Positions 25,758 through 33,440 of a DNA stretch of 64,000 bases are shown here, one piece after another (the stretch's first letter is position 1; every line of letters starts with the position of its first letter). The position numbers and the translations under genes are program-made. This DNA is from Compostibacter hankyongensis (GTDB lineage: Bacteria; Bacteroidota; Bacteroidia; Chitinophagales; Chitinophagaceae). The notes under the pieces were generated by a model that was not told the DNA's origin, did not search any database, and worked only from the letters and a program-made list of their open reading frames with translations. The DNA lies in NCBI RefSeq assembly GCF_039541075.1, contig NZ_BAABFN010000001.1:372001-436000 (forward strand), in the 5' to 3' direction.

Positions 25758-26438
25758 ATGGATACTGCACTAACAGGTAAGAAAAAATTATGGGGAGGAG
25801 GGCTGTCTCCTTTTAGTACCAGCTATGGCAAGCTGATGATGTGGATATTCCTGCTTTCGGATACCTTCACCTTCAGCGCATTGCTGATCTCTTACGGTAC
25901 TACCCGTTTCAGCGAAAGCTACTGGCCGGACCCCAACCATGTATTTAATAAGTTTTTTATCCTGGAAGGCAACTTCCCGCTGATGTCCGTGAGCGTGATG
26001 ACCTTTATCCTCATCATGAGCTCCGTGACCATGGTGCTGGCCGTACATGCCGGCCACATGCACCGGCGCAAGGAAGTGGTCAAATGGATGATCTTTACCA
26101 TTATCGGCGGATTGCTCTTCCTGGGCTGTCAGGCTTTTGAATGGACCGATCTGATCCTGGAAGGGGTGACCCCCACCCACAACATGTTTGGCCCTGTGGT
26201 CAACGGTGCGCACACCCCCGGACCTGCTGCCTTCGGCGCCTTCTTTTACCTGATCACCGGTTTCCACGGCTGTCACGTTTTCTCCGGTGTCGTGCTGAAT
26301 GTCATTATCCTGATCAATACCCTGAAGGGGACTTATGACAAGCGCGGTCATTACGAGATGGTGGAAAAAGTAGGGTTGTACTGGCACTTTGTGGACCTGG
26401 TATGGGTGTATGTATTTACCTGCTTCTACCTGCTCTGA
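25758..26438 (+). CDS. Cytochrome c oxidase subunit III family protein, second copy
   Basis: 226 residues. WIFLLSDTFTFSALLISYG is the first helix of the subunit III fold; GFHGCHVFSGVVLNVIILI and GLYWHFVDLVWVYVFTCFYLL form the last two. Longer than the preceding copy, with a loop region (LEGVTPTHNMFGPVVNGAHTP) between helices. It starts 36 bases after the first copy. Both copies are intact, so neither looks like a decaying duplicate. Confidence 0.92.
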   Translation: MDTALTGKKKLWGGGLSPFSTSYGKLMMWIFLLSDTFTFSALLISYGTTRFSESYWPDPNHVFNKFFILEGNFPLMSVSVMTFILIMSSVTMVLAVHAGHMHRRKEVVKWMIFTIIGGLLFLGCQAFEWTDLILEGVTPTHNMFGPVVNGAHTPGPAAFGAFFYLITGFHGCHVFSGVVLNVIILINTLKGTYDKRGHYEMVEKVGLYWHFVDLVWVYVFTCFYLL

Positions 26439-26494
26439 GGAGCGGCCGGAAGGTTGCATTAGCATGATCATATAAACTTTTTATCGTAATAGTT

Positions 26495-26896
26495 ATGGAG
26501 AATACGCAAGCGCTCGAAGCACATGCTCCTGTACAGGAAGGGAAAGATCCGGTGGTAAAACGCCTGCTTCGGGTGTTCTGGATATTGCTGATCGTCACGA
26601 TCATTGAGGTGGGTTTTGCCTTTCTGCATTATTTCACGAAATTCCCGCCCAGGGCGCTGCTGAACGCCATATTCATCGGGCTTACCGTGGTAAAGGCTTT
26701 CTATATCATGGGCGAGTTCATGCACCTGCGCCATGAGGTAAAGAACCTGATCTGGACGATCCTGATACCCCTGCTGCTGCTGGTATGGGCTATCGTGGCC
26801 TTCCTGGCGGACGGCAATTCCTGGAAGAACATGAAGAAAAGTCAGAATATAGAGGCTACAAGCTCCTGGGAACAGGTACAGCACGAGCAGCATTGA
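26495..26896 (+). CDS. Cytochrome c oxidase subunit IV (prokaryotic type)
   Basis: 133 residues with three membrane helices: VFWILLIVTIIEVGFAFLHY, ALLNAIFIGLTVVKAFYIMG and LIWTILIPLLLLVWAIVAFL. The internal VVKAFYIMGEFMHLRHE matches the short subunit IV family of bacterial heme-copper oxidases. Soluble acidic N-terminus (MENTQALEAHAPVQEGK) and a polar tail. Ends the structural gene set. Confidence 0.9.
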   Translation: MENTQALEAHAPVQEGKDPVVKRLLRVFWILLIVTIIEVGFAFLHYFTKFPPRALLNAIFIGLTVVKAFYIMGEFMHLRHEVKNLIWTILIPLLLLVWAIVAFLADGNSWKNMKKSQNIEATSSWEQVQHEQH

Positions 26897-26970
26897 GCAA
26901 AAGCGCCGGTACGGCTTGTCGTCTTGCGTCTTCCAGGGGATAAAAGATCCCGGTTTTAAACAAATAACGC

Positions 26971-27645
26971 ATCTCCCGGAAAAACATTATAGGATATTGT
27001 GTCGCGGTAGCGATCCCCGTGATCTGTTACCTGATCGTGCGGCAGATATCGGCCACTACGGTACGGTTGCCGGGGTATTATATCGTGGACCGCGTGGATT
27101 CCACCGGGCAGGACGGCCGGATGCAATACGATACGGTCTATCACCAGCTGGGTGATTTCCGGCTGACCAACCAGCTGGGGCACCCGGTTTCCCTTACCGA
27201 TGTGGAAGGGAAGGTGCTGCTGGCCGACTTCTTTTTTACCTCCTGTCCCTCCATCTGCCCCCGGCTGAGCGCCAATATGCGCAGGGTGCAGCAGGCCTTT
27301 GCCAAAAACGATTCCTCGCTTCAGCTGCTTTCCTTTACCGTTGACCCCGAGCATGATTCGGTGCCCAAGCTAAAGGCCTACGCCGACCAGTACGGCGCCA
27401 ACCATGACACCTGGTGGTTTCTCACCGGATCCAAAAAGACCATTTACGGGATTGCCAGGAACGATTTCCATCTTTCCGTATCCGGAAGCGACGGCGATGC
27501 GGGCGATTTTATCCATACCGAAAAATGGGTGCTGCTGGACAAGCACCGCTATATCCGGGGATATTACAATGGTCTGGATACCGCCGACATTACCCGCTGC
27601 ATCAATGATATCGCCCTGCTGATGCTGGAAAAAGAAAAAAGATGA
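26971..27645 (+). CDS. SCO1/SenC family protein, copy 2, with no canonical start codon at the expected site
   Basis: About 224 residues if translation begins at an ATC codon. Domain: SCO1 thioredoxin fold with CPSICP (CxxxC) and the partner His in FIHTEKW, plus FTVDPEHDSVPKL. The frame is open from the TAA at 26965. The N-terminal anchor reads SRKNIIGYCVAVAIPVICYL, but the only codons before it are CGC ATC. The first ATG/GTG/TTG in frame is the GTG at 27019, which would cut the anchor to about eight residues. Possible explanations: a rare ATC/ATT/ATA start, a point change from ATG, or a sequencing error. The next gene overlaps its stop by 4 bases. Confidence 0.85.
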   Translation: MSRKNIIGYCVAVAIPVICYLIVRQISATTVRLPGYYIVDRVDSTGQDGRMQYDTVYHQLGDFRLTNQLGHPVSLTDVEGKVLLADFFFTSCPSICPRLSANMRRVQQAFAKNDSSLQLLSFTVDPEHDSVPKLKAYADQYGANHDTWWFLTGSKKTIYGIARNDFHLSVSGSDGDAGDFIHTEKWVLLDKHRYIRGYYNGLDTADITRCINDIALLMLEKEKR

Positions 27646-28163
27646 AGACCAGAAACCTGACCCTGCCCATCGTCATCATATCCGTAGCCATCCCGGTGCT
27701 GATTGCCGTATTGTACTTCCTGCCCCGGCCCAATATCGAGGTGGGATTCAACATAAAAATACTTCCGCTCCTCAATGCCGTGCTGAACGGGACTACCACC
27801 GTGCTGCTGCTGGCCAGCTTCTATTTTATCCGCCGCGGGCTGCGGCGGGCCCACGAGGTCTGCAACCTTACAGCCGTGGGGCTTTCGGTGCTGTTCCTGC
27901 TTTCGTATGTCACCTATCATGCCCTGAGCGAGCAGGCGCATTACGGCGGCACCGGCGTATGGCGGTACATTTACTTTTTTATCCTCATCACCCATATCTG
28001 CCTGTCTGCGGTGATCGTACCGCTGGTGCTGATCACGCTGGTCCGGGGGCTGAAAGGCAATTTTCCGCGTCACAAGAAGATCGCCCGGTATACCTGGCCG
28101 CTCTGGCTGTATGTGACCGTCACCGGGGTGCTGGTGTACGTGATGATGTCCCCCTATTATTGA
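27642..28163 (+). CDS. DUF420 membrane protein (CtaM-like oxidase assembly factor)
   Basis: 173 residues with about four to five helices (LPIVIISVAIPVLIAVLYFL, ILPLLNAVLNGTTTVLLLASFYF, YFFILITHICLSAVIVPLVL, WPLWLYVTVTGVLVYVMM). Several His residues sit near helix ends (YVTYHALSEQAHYGG, ITHICL, RHKKIARYTW). DUF420 includes B. subtilis YozB/CtaM, needed to mature cytochrome oxidases. Its ATG overlaps the SCO1 stop in the pattern ATGA, indicating translational coupling. Probably the last gene of the act-cox transcript. Confidence 0.88.
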   Translation: MKTRNLTLPIVIISVAIPVLIAVLYFLPRPNIEVGFNIKILPLLNAVLNGTTTVLLLASFYFIRRGLRRAHEVCNLTAVGLSVLFLLSYVTYHALSEQAHYGGTGVWRYIYFFILITHICLSAVIVPLVLITLVRGLKGNFPRHKKIARYTWPLWLYVTVTGVLVYVMMSPYY

Positions 28164-28179
28164 GCGGGCCGGAAGCGTG

Positions 28180-28206
28180 TTGGCCCGTAATTTTTTTGTA
28201 CCTTTA
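28180..28206 (+). promoter_or_regulatory. Possible promoter for the small Cys protein
   Basis: TTG at 28180-28182 and TACCTTTA (28199-28206), one mismatch from TAnnTTTG, separated by 16 bases. The T-rich DNA between them is typical of promoters of this group. Confidence 0.35.
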
Positions 28207-28224
28207 CATCCAAATATACAGGTC

Positions 28225-28506
28225 ATGGAACAGGTGTGCGGGCAAAAAAACGGAAAAACGTGCCGGGTGTCTTCCGGTATGAAGCGGCTGTTTGCGGGCA
28301 TGGTGCTCATCCTGCTCGTGTTTTGCAGCAGCGGCGTAATGGCGCAGGGTTGTGCCATGTGTTCCAAAACAGCTTCGGAGCTGGGTGAAGGCGCCGCCAA
28401 GGGGCTGAATACCGGCATCCTCTATCTGGCGGCTATGCCGCTGGCCATCGCCGGCTTTATCGGCTTTCGCTGGTGGAAGAATAACCAGGCAGAAGAAGGA
28501 GAATAA
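28225..28506 (+). CDS. Small exported membrane protein with CxxC motif
   Basis: 93 residues from the ATG at 28225; an internal start at 28279 (MKRLFAGMV) is equally plausible and would place the signal sequence at the N-terminus. The hydrophobic MVLILLVFCSSGVMAQ is followed by GCAMCSKTASELGEG, a short polar stretch holding a CxxC pair, then a membrane helix (LYLAAMPLAIAGFIGF) and a basic tail. I remember similar small proteins beside DUF420 genes in Bacteroidota but know no function; the exposed CxxC suggests metal or thiol chemistry linked to oxidase assembly. Confidence 0.65.
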   Translation: MEQVCGQKNGKTCRVSSGMKRLFAGMVLILLVFCSSGVMAQGCAMCSKTASELGEGAAKGLNTGILYLAAMPLAIAGFIGFRWWKNNQAEEGE

Positions 28507-28515
28507 TCTTCCGGT

Positions 28516-29175
28516 ATGACCAATTTCATCCCCATTTTCCCCCTGGAGATTGTCGTATACCCCACAGAACACCTTAACCTTCACATTTTTGAACCCCGTT
28601 ATAAGCAGCTGATCGCCGAGTGTTTCGCGCAGCAGAAGCCTTTTGGTATTCCCAGTGTTATCGGGGGGACGATGAAGGAATTCGGTACCCTGGTTGAAAT
28701 ACTCAGCATCGAAAAGCGCTATGAGAACGGGGAGATGGACATCCGTACCCGCGGGCTGAAGGTGTTTCGCGTCCTGGAAACCATCCGGGACGTCCCGGAT
28801 AAGCTTTATTCCGGAGCCATCGTGCATTATCCCCGCAACATCCGCCAGGGCAACGACGAGCTGATGCAGAAGATACTCCGCAGCATCCGCGAGCTGCATG
28901 CCCTGCTGAAGGTTTCCCGGGACTTCTCCACTCCCGAAGCAGAATTAAGCTCTTATGATGTAGCGCATCATGCCGGACTGCAGCCCGAAGAGGAGTACGA
29001 AATGCTTTGCCTGATGCAGGAGCGGCAGCGGCAGGAATATCTACGCCGCCATCTTGGAAAGGCCATTCCTCTCCTCGCGGAAATGGAGAACCTCAAGCAG
29101 CGGATACAGCTCAACGGTCATTTCCGCAACCTGCCGGGATACCCTTCCGACCCCGCGTCTCAGGCGGAGCAGTAG
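28516..29175 (+). CDS. Lon N-terminal (substrate-binding) domain protein
   Basis: 219 residues. It opens MTNFIPIFPLEIVVYP and HIFEPRYKQLI, the signature of the Lon N-terminal (LON/PUA-like) domain, with the following strands GTLVEILSIEKRYENGEMDI and GLKVFRVLE. A helical C-terminal half (RQRQEYLRRHLGKAIPLLAEMENLKQRI split over positions ~165-205) resembles the coiled region of Lon but no AAA or protease domain follows. Such stand-alone LON proteins are widespread; the function is unknown, perhaps as an adaptor. Starts 9 bases after the previous stop and converges with a membrane-protein gene 13 bases away. Confidence 0.87.
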   Translation: MTNFIPIFPLEIVVYPTEHLNLHIFEPRYKQLIAECFAQQKPFGIPSVIGGTMKEFGTLVEILSIEKRYENGEMDIRTRGLKVFRVLETIRDVPDKLYSGAIVHYPRNIRQGNDELMQKILRSIRELHALLKVSRDFSTPEAELSSYDVAHHAGLQPEEEYEMLCLMQERQRQEYLRRHLGKAIPLLAEMENLKQRIQLNGHFRNLPGYPSDPASQAEQ

Positions 29176-29188
29176 AGGGTGAAGACGC

Positions 29189-29725
29189 TTACCCCTTACC
29201 CTTATACGAGATCCTGCGCAGCGGAAGAAATCCGACAAGGATGGAGATCAGTATAGCGGTAATCGAACCTGCCAGCCCGGGTTTTACCGTCATTAAAAAA
29301 ATAATTCCTAAGAAAAGAAAGGTTCTGATCTGAATAGATAGCCACAGGGAATTCTTATTTAGGAGCGGCTTGAATTCCTGGACCGAATTATTCCCGGTTT
29401 TCACCATTTTTTTGATCTTATTCATTTTTCTGCCCGTCACGACGCCACCGATTATCCCCAGTAAGAGCAAACCGGCCAGCGCGATCATGATCCAGCTGGC
29501 ATCTTTCCAGACCATGGCGGTCATATAGAACCCCGGGATGAGGATCAGGAGCATGGCGGTGCCCCCGATTTTACTTAATGCCGAATAATTAAAAACGGAT
29601 TCCCTGATCCGTTCCGGGGTATCGGCTTTGCGGAGGTTAAGGATGCACAGCCATTCAATGACCAGGGCCGTACATAATAATAAGGCTCCGATGACGTGTA
29701 AGAACAAGGCGATTTTGTACCACAT
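29189..29725 (-). CDS. Four-to-five-helix membrane protein (DUF2269-like)
   Basis: 178 residues. Helices: IALFLHVIGALLLCTALVI, IGGTAMLLILIPGFYMTA, WIMIALAGLLLLGIIGGVV, and two near the C-terminus (TFLFLGIIFLMTVKPG, AILISILVGFLPL). FLHVIGALL near the N-terminus with a His in helix 1 is reminiscent of DUF2269/CopD-like heme-associated membrane proteins, but the match is weak. Downstream partner of the DUF1772-like gene (11-base gap). Base composition is lower in GC than the flanking genes. Confidence 0.65.
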   Translation of the reverse strand: MWYKIALFLHVIGALLLCTALVIEWLCILNLRKADTPERIRESVFNYSALSKIGGTAMLLILIPGFYMTAMVWKDASWIMIALAGLLLLGIIGGVVTGRKMNKIKKMVKTGNNSVQEFKPLLNKNSLWLSIQIRTFLFLGIIFLMTVKPGLAGSITAILISILVGFLPLRRISYKGKG

Positions 29726-29736
29726 GTTTAATGATT

Positions 29737-30219
29737 TTATTTTTTTGTAGTTGGGTTTTTAACGTTGATCGCCGCCAGCGCAAAACAAGCGAAGCTTGCC
29801 AGAGCGGTGAATGTCCGCACGGCATGATAAGCATGCCACCGGCTACGGATGTCCTCCCAGTGCTCCGGAAGGGCGGATGCTGTCCATTGTTTCAGGTCGT
29901 TGTCAATAGGAACCAGGATGATTAACGTGACGAGCAGCGTAATGATCATCAGGACTAATGCGGCAATACTGAGATGGAAACCGGCGGAGGGTTTTTCGGG
30001 ATAAAACCAAAGGGATAACCCCAGAAAAATGATACAGGCAGGCATTAAAATGCTCATCGGTACGGCCACGTTTGCAATAATAACCCGCCCGATATGGATA
30101 AATTCGGCTGCGGAAAACTGATCGATCGACCGGGTCATGGTAAACCAGGTCCCCCAGAATACTCCGGTAACCAGCAGCAATAGCAGCAGAGCGATAAAAT
30201 GAATTATTTTGGTTTTCAT
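29737..30219 (-). CDS. DUF1772-like membrane protein
   Basis: 160 residues, four helices. The C-terminal half has the DUF1772 (anthrone oxygenase-like) pattern: VPIDNDLKQW after helix 3, then RSRWHAYHAVRTFTALASFACF. Members are small membrane proteins, a few linked to anthrone oxidation in fungi; bacterial functions are mostly unknown. Signal-anchor type N-terminus (IIHFIALLLLLLVTGVFWGT). It leads a two-gene minus-strand unit. Confidence 0.75.
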   Translation of the reverse strand: MKTKIIHFIALLLLLLVTGVFWGTWFTMTRSIDQFSAAEFIHIGRVIIANVAVPMSILMPACIIFLGLSLWFYPEKPSAGFHLSIAALVLMIITLLVTLIILVPIDNDLKQWTASALPEHWEDIRSRWHAYHAVRTFTALASFACFALAAINVKNPTTKK

Positions 30220-30459
30220 GGCCGCAGTTTTTGTTTCAAAAATACCGGCGTGCCGGGTTGCTGTATTTTGACGGTATGATTTATCTCCGCCTGATGTCTG
30301 ATGTAAAATTATGATCCGGCCCGGCAGAAAAATTTGATAGTAGACCAGCGGCTATGCTGTTGCGACGAAAGGGGGAATTGTGTATATCTGACCCGGATCA
30401 GGCATAATAATACCTGAGGGGCTTAACAAGTCCAAAACAAGGTCGTTGCTTCATTTGAC

Positions 30460-30467
30460 TAATTTTG
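30460..30467 (+). promoter_or_regulatory. -7 box for the MNT-HepT operon
   Basis: TAATTTTG matches TAnnTTTG exactly, 27 bases before the MNT ATG. The nearest TTG is only 11 bases upstream, so the -33 element is not convincing. Confidence 0.45.
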
Positions 30468-30494
30468 CGTAAATTCGTATGGTAAAATCCAGTT

Positions 30495-30797
30495 ATGTCA
30501 ATACTTGACAAACATATAAATGACATTCAAAAACTTTGTGAAAGCCACAATGTAAAGAGGTTATATGCCTTTGGCTCTGTGTTGACAGACAACTTTCGCA
30601 AGGAAAGTGATATAGATTTGATTGTTGATTTTAATCCAATAGATATCAGCGACTATGCAGACAATTATTTTGATCTGAAATTTTCCTTACAAGATGTTTT
30701 GAACCGGCCCGTTGACCTTTTAGAAGAAAAGGCAATAAAAAATCCATATTTCAAACAGGCTGTTCAACCTAAACGTCAACTTGTTTATGGATATTAG
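30495..30797 (+). CDS. mntA: MNT-domain nucleotidyltransferase antitoxin
   Basis: 100 residues. Minimal nucleotidyltransferase: the active-site GSVLTDNFRKESDIDLIVDF contains the GS motif and the DxD pair, with a further acidic residue in RPVDLLE. In characterised MNT-HepT pairs this protein adenylylates a Tyr of the HepT toxin to silence it. The gene is markedly AT-rich (roughly one third GC by eye), unlike the surrounding GC-rich genes, which points to recent transfer. It overlaps the HepT gene by 11 bases. Confidence 0.9.
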   Translation: MSILDKHINDIQKLCESHNVKRLYAFGSVLTDNFRKESDIDLIVDFNPIDISDYADNYFDLKFSLQDVLNRPVDLLEEKAIKNPYFKQAVQPKRQLVYGY

Positions 30798-31125
30798 CGT
30801 TAAGTCGTGGCTTTACGATATATTAAATGCCATTAATGAAATTGACAGTTTCTTCATTGATACGCCGAAAGACTTTTTTATTTATCAGAAAGACATTAGA
30901 ACTAAAAGGGCTGTAGAACGGAACATTGAAATTATAGGGGAAGCTATGAATCGTATTTTGAGCGCAACCGATAAGATTGCATTATCTAATTCAAGAAAAA
31001 TTGTAGATACAAGAAACAGAATTATTCACGGCTACAATTCTGTTTCAGATGACATTATTTGGGGAATCATCAGTAAGCACCTGCCTCTTTTAAAATCAGA
31101 AATTGAAGTGTTGCTAAATGAATAG
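30787..31125 (+). CDS. hepT: HepT-like HEPN ribonuclease toxin
   Basis: 112 residues from the ATG at 30787. All-helical HEPN fold (DUF86). The catalytic RX4-6HXY motif is visible as RNRIIHGY near residue 80: Arg, His and the Tyr that the MNT partner modifies. RAVERNIEIIGEAMNRIL is the conserved preceding helix. Predicted RNA-cutting toxin of a type VII toxin-antitoxin pair, acting in the cytoplasm. AT-rich like its partner. Confidence 0.9.
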   Translation: MDISVKSWLYDILNAINEIDSFFIDTPKDFFIYQKDIRTKRAVERNIEIIGEAMNRILSATDKIALSNSRKIVDTRNRIIHGYNSVSDDIIWGIISKHLPLLKSEIEVLLNE

Positions 31126-31247
31126 CATTAGCCCGTAACATCGGCTTTACCGCTATGCTGGTTGACGAATATGACTTCATCTGTTGGCTATTATCAATTT
31201 CTGTGAAATTCCTGGAATATTGGGAAGGGAAGATCAAAAAGGTTCGA

Positions 31248-33056
31248 TTACCCTTCGGGGTGAAAGTAATCCCAGATCAGGCGGGCCTGGCGGGAGCCGG
31301 TTTCTTTCGCGATCTCGCGCTGGGTCAGCTCCCGGATATGCTTTACCGAGCGGAACGCTTTCAGCAGCTGCTCGGCGGTGGTTTTTCCGATGCCGGGGAT
31401 GGCCTCCAGCTCGTTGCGGAATGTGCCGCGGCTTCGCTGGTTCCGATGAAAGGTAATGCCAAAGCGGTGCACCTCGTCCCGGATGCGGCGGATGAGCCTG
31501 AGGCTCTCGCTTTCGTAAGGCAGCTTCCAGCTTTCGCGGTCGCCGGGGAAAAACACCTCTTCCACGTTCTTGGCCAGTCCCACTACCGTCATCCTGCCGC
31601 TGAGCCCGAGGCTTTCGAGGCTTTCCATGGCCGCGCCCAGCTGCCCTTTTCCCCCGTCGATGATCACCAGCTGCGGGAGCGGCTGCTCTTCTTTCAGCAG
31701 GCGGCTGTAGCGACGGTAAACGGTTTCCTTCATGGAAGCAAAATCGTCGATACCCGTTACGCTTTTGATGTTGAAATGCCGGTAATCCTTTTTGCTGGGC
31801 ATGCCGTCTTTAAATACCACGCAGGCAGATACCGGGAAGCTGCCCTGAAAATTGGAGTTGTCGAAGCACTCGATATGCACCGGCAGGGCGGGCAGCTGCA
31901 GGTCGTGCTGCAGGTCTATCAGCACCTTCTGCTGCGCGGTCTCGTCTTTCTTTTCCAGCCGGAGCATCTTCTGCTTGCGCATCTCTTCCCGGAAATAAGC
32001 GGCGTTTTTGAGGGACAGCTCCAGCAGCTGCTTTTTGTCGCCTCCCCGCGGAACGGTGAGGGTGATCTCCGGATCCGGATAAGATAACGGGAACGGCACT
32101 ACGATCTGGCGGTTGATGCTTTGCAGCTTTTCCCGGAGGTGGGCAATGGCGAAGGCCAGCACTTCCTCGTCGGTTTCCTCCAGCTTTTTTTCGAGGGTGA
32201 TGGTCTGCGTCTGCACTACGGTACCGTTCAGCACCATCAGGTAATTGACAAAGGCCTGCCGTTCATCGGACAGCAGGGAGAACACGTCCACGTTTCCCGT
32301 GCGGGGATTGACGACGGCCGATTTTGCCCGGTAAGCCTGCAGCTCCACGATCTTCTTTCGCAGCTGCTCCGCCGCTTCGAATTCCATCCGCCCTGCCAGG
32401 CGGGTCATCTCTTCGCGGAAACGCTGGATAACGGGAGTCAGGTTGCCCTTCAGGATATTGCGGACCTGCTGCAGTCCTTCCCGGTAGTCCGCTTCGGTCT
32501 GTAGCGCTTCGCAGGGACCTTTGCAGTTGCCCAGGTGATATTCCAGGCAAACCTTGAACTTACCTTTCCGGATATTGTTTTCCGAGAGGTTGAGCCCGCA
32601 GGTACGCAGCGGTATATGATTGCGGACAAACTCCAGCAGCTCCCGCACCTTCCCCACCCCGGTAAAGGGGCCCAGGTATTCGGATCCGTCGCGGATCAGC
32701 CTGCGGGTAAGGAATACCCGGGGAAAGGGCTCGTTCTTGATAACGATATAAGGATAGGACTTGTCGTCTTTGAGGTTGATGTTGAATTTTGGCTGGAACT
32801 GCTTGATCAGCGAATTTTCCAGCAGGAAGGCATCCTGTTCGGAGTCCACGATGGTAAACTCGATATGGTGGATATTTTCCACCAGCTTGCGCGTCTTGTA
32901 GTTGTCGTGGTTTTTTACAAAATAGGAGCTGATCCTTTTTTGCAGATCTTTTGCTTTTCCGACATAGATAAGCTTTCCTCCGGCCTCAAAGTATTTATAG
33001 ATACCCGGCTGCCGGGGAAGGGTAGGGTTGATCTGCTGAAATTCCTCGCTGGTCAT
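31248..33056 (-). CDS. uvrC: UvrC, excinuclease ABC subunit C
   Basis: 602 residues from the ATG at 33056 (MTSEEFQQINPTLPRQPGIY). Domains in order: GIY-YIG nuclease (GIYKYFEAGGKLIYVGKAKDL) making the 3' cut; the UvrB-binding UVR motif (residues ~205-240); the RNase H-like 5' nuclease (ECFDNSNFQGSFPVSACVVF, VIDGGKGQLGAAME); and a tandem helix-hairpin-helix at the C-terminus (LEAIPGIGKTTAEQLLKAF). The frame extends 40 codons upstream but through promoter DNA. Partner of the uvrB gene at the left edge. Confidence 0.97.
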   Translation of the reverse strand: MTSEEFQQINPTLPRQPGIYKYFEAGGKLIYVGKAKDLQKRISSYFVKNHDNYKTRKLVENIHHIEFTIVDSEQDAFLLENSLIKQFQPKFNINLKDDKSYPYIVIKNEPFPRVFLTRRLIRDGSEYLGPFTGVGKVRELLEFVRNHIPLRTCGLNLSENNIRKGKFKVCLEYHLGNCKGPCEALQTEADYREGLQQVRNILKGNLTPVIQRFREEMTRLAGRMEFEAAEQLRKKIVELQAYRAKSAVVNPRTGNVDVFSLLSDERQAFVNYLMVLNGTVVQTQTITLEKKLEETDEEVLAFAIAHLREKLQSINRQIVVPFPLSYPDPEITLTVPRGGDKKQLLELSLKNAAYFREEMRKQKMLRLEKKDETAQQKVLIDLQHDLQLPALPVHIECFDNSNFQGSFPVSACVVFKDGMPSKKDYRHFNIKSVTGIDDFASMKETVYRRYSRLLKEEQPLPQLVIIDGGKGQLGAAMESLESLGLSGRMTVVGLAKNVEEVFFPGDRESWKLPYESESLRLIRRIRDEVHRFGITFHRNQRSRGTFRNELEAIPGIGKTTAEQLLKAFRSVKHIRELTQREIAKETGSRQARLIWDYFHPEG

Positions 33057-33106
33057 GACTGGTTTTCCCTTGATACATCCGCCCGCAGGCACGCCTGGGG
33101 TATTTT

Positions 33107-33114
33107 CAAAGGTA
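33107..33114 (-). promoter_or_regulatory. -7 box for uvrC
   Basis: Minus strand reads TACCTTTG, a perfect TAnnTTTG, 50 bases before the uvrC ATG. The box is inside the longer open frame, which supports the internal start chosen. Confidence 0.5.
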
Positions 33115-33134
33115 CGAAGTTTTGTTCCCGGGCG

Positions 33135-33170
33135 GGTAAAACAAAAGCGCCCCGCAGGAGGTGGGGCGCT
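33135..33170 (-). terminator. Rho-independent terminator ahead of uvrC
   Basis: AGCGCCCC (33146-33153) and GGGGCGCT (33163-33170) form a perfect 8-bp stem; on the minus strand it is followed by TTTTGTTTTA. It would end transcripts coming from the ECF sigma / anti-sigma operon and insulate uvrC. The 33057-33440 gap holds the uvrC promoter, this terminator and a weaker hairpin (GCGTTT/AAACGC at 33266-33282, with CTTGTCTTTTT after it on the minus strand). I see nothing else in it. Confidence 0.75.
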
Positions 33171-33440
33171 ACACACACGAAATTAAACAGTAAAAGAGAA
33201 GGAAACTTATATAAATTTAATAAGATCTGTCCAGGTAAAGATGCCGCTTCCGGTAAAAAGACAAGGCGTTTGTACGAAACGCTGCATGCGGGATAAAAAC
33301 TTTTCAGGTGAACCGGGATAGGGTACATGGGGCCGGCACCAGGGGCTGGGGCGCGCCGTGCTGAGGGCCCTGTAACGGCCGGTGGGCATAGCAAGAAAAT
33401 TAATTCCCGCGGTGCTTTTTCCGGGAGCTGCGGCGGCAGG

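Noticed and set aside
25155..26438. The two subunit III genes as a split or frameshifted single gene
   Set aside because: Each has its own start, full five-helix or longer fold and the YWHFVD terminal helix, so they are two genes.
31238..31262. GGTTCGATTACC, like a tRNA T-arm
   Set aside because: No acceptor, D or anticodon stems can be built around it, and it overlaps the uvrC stop codon.
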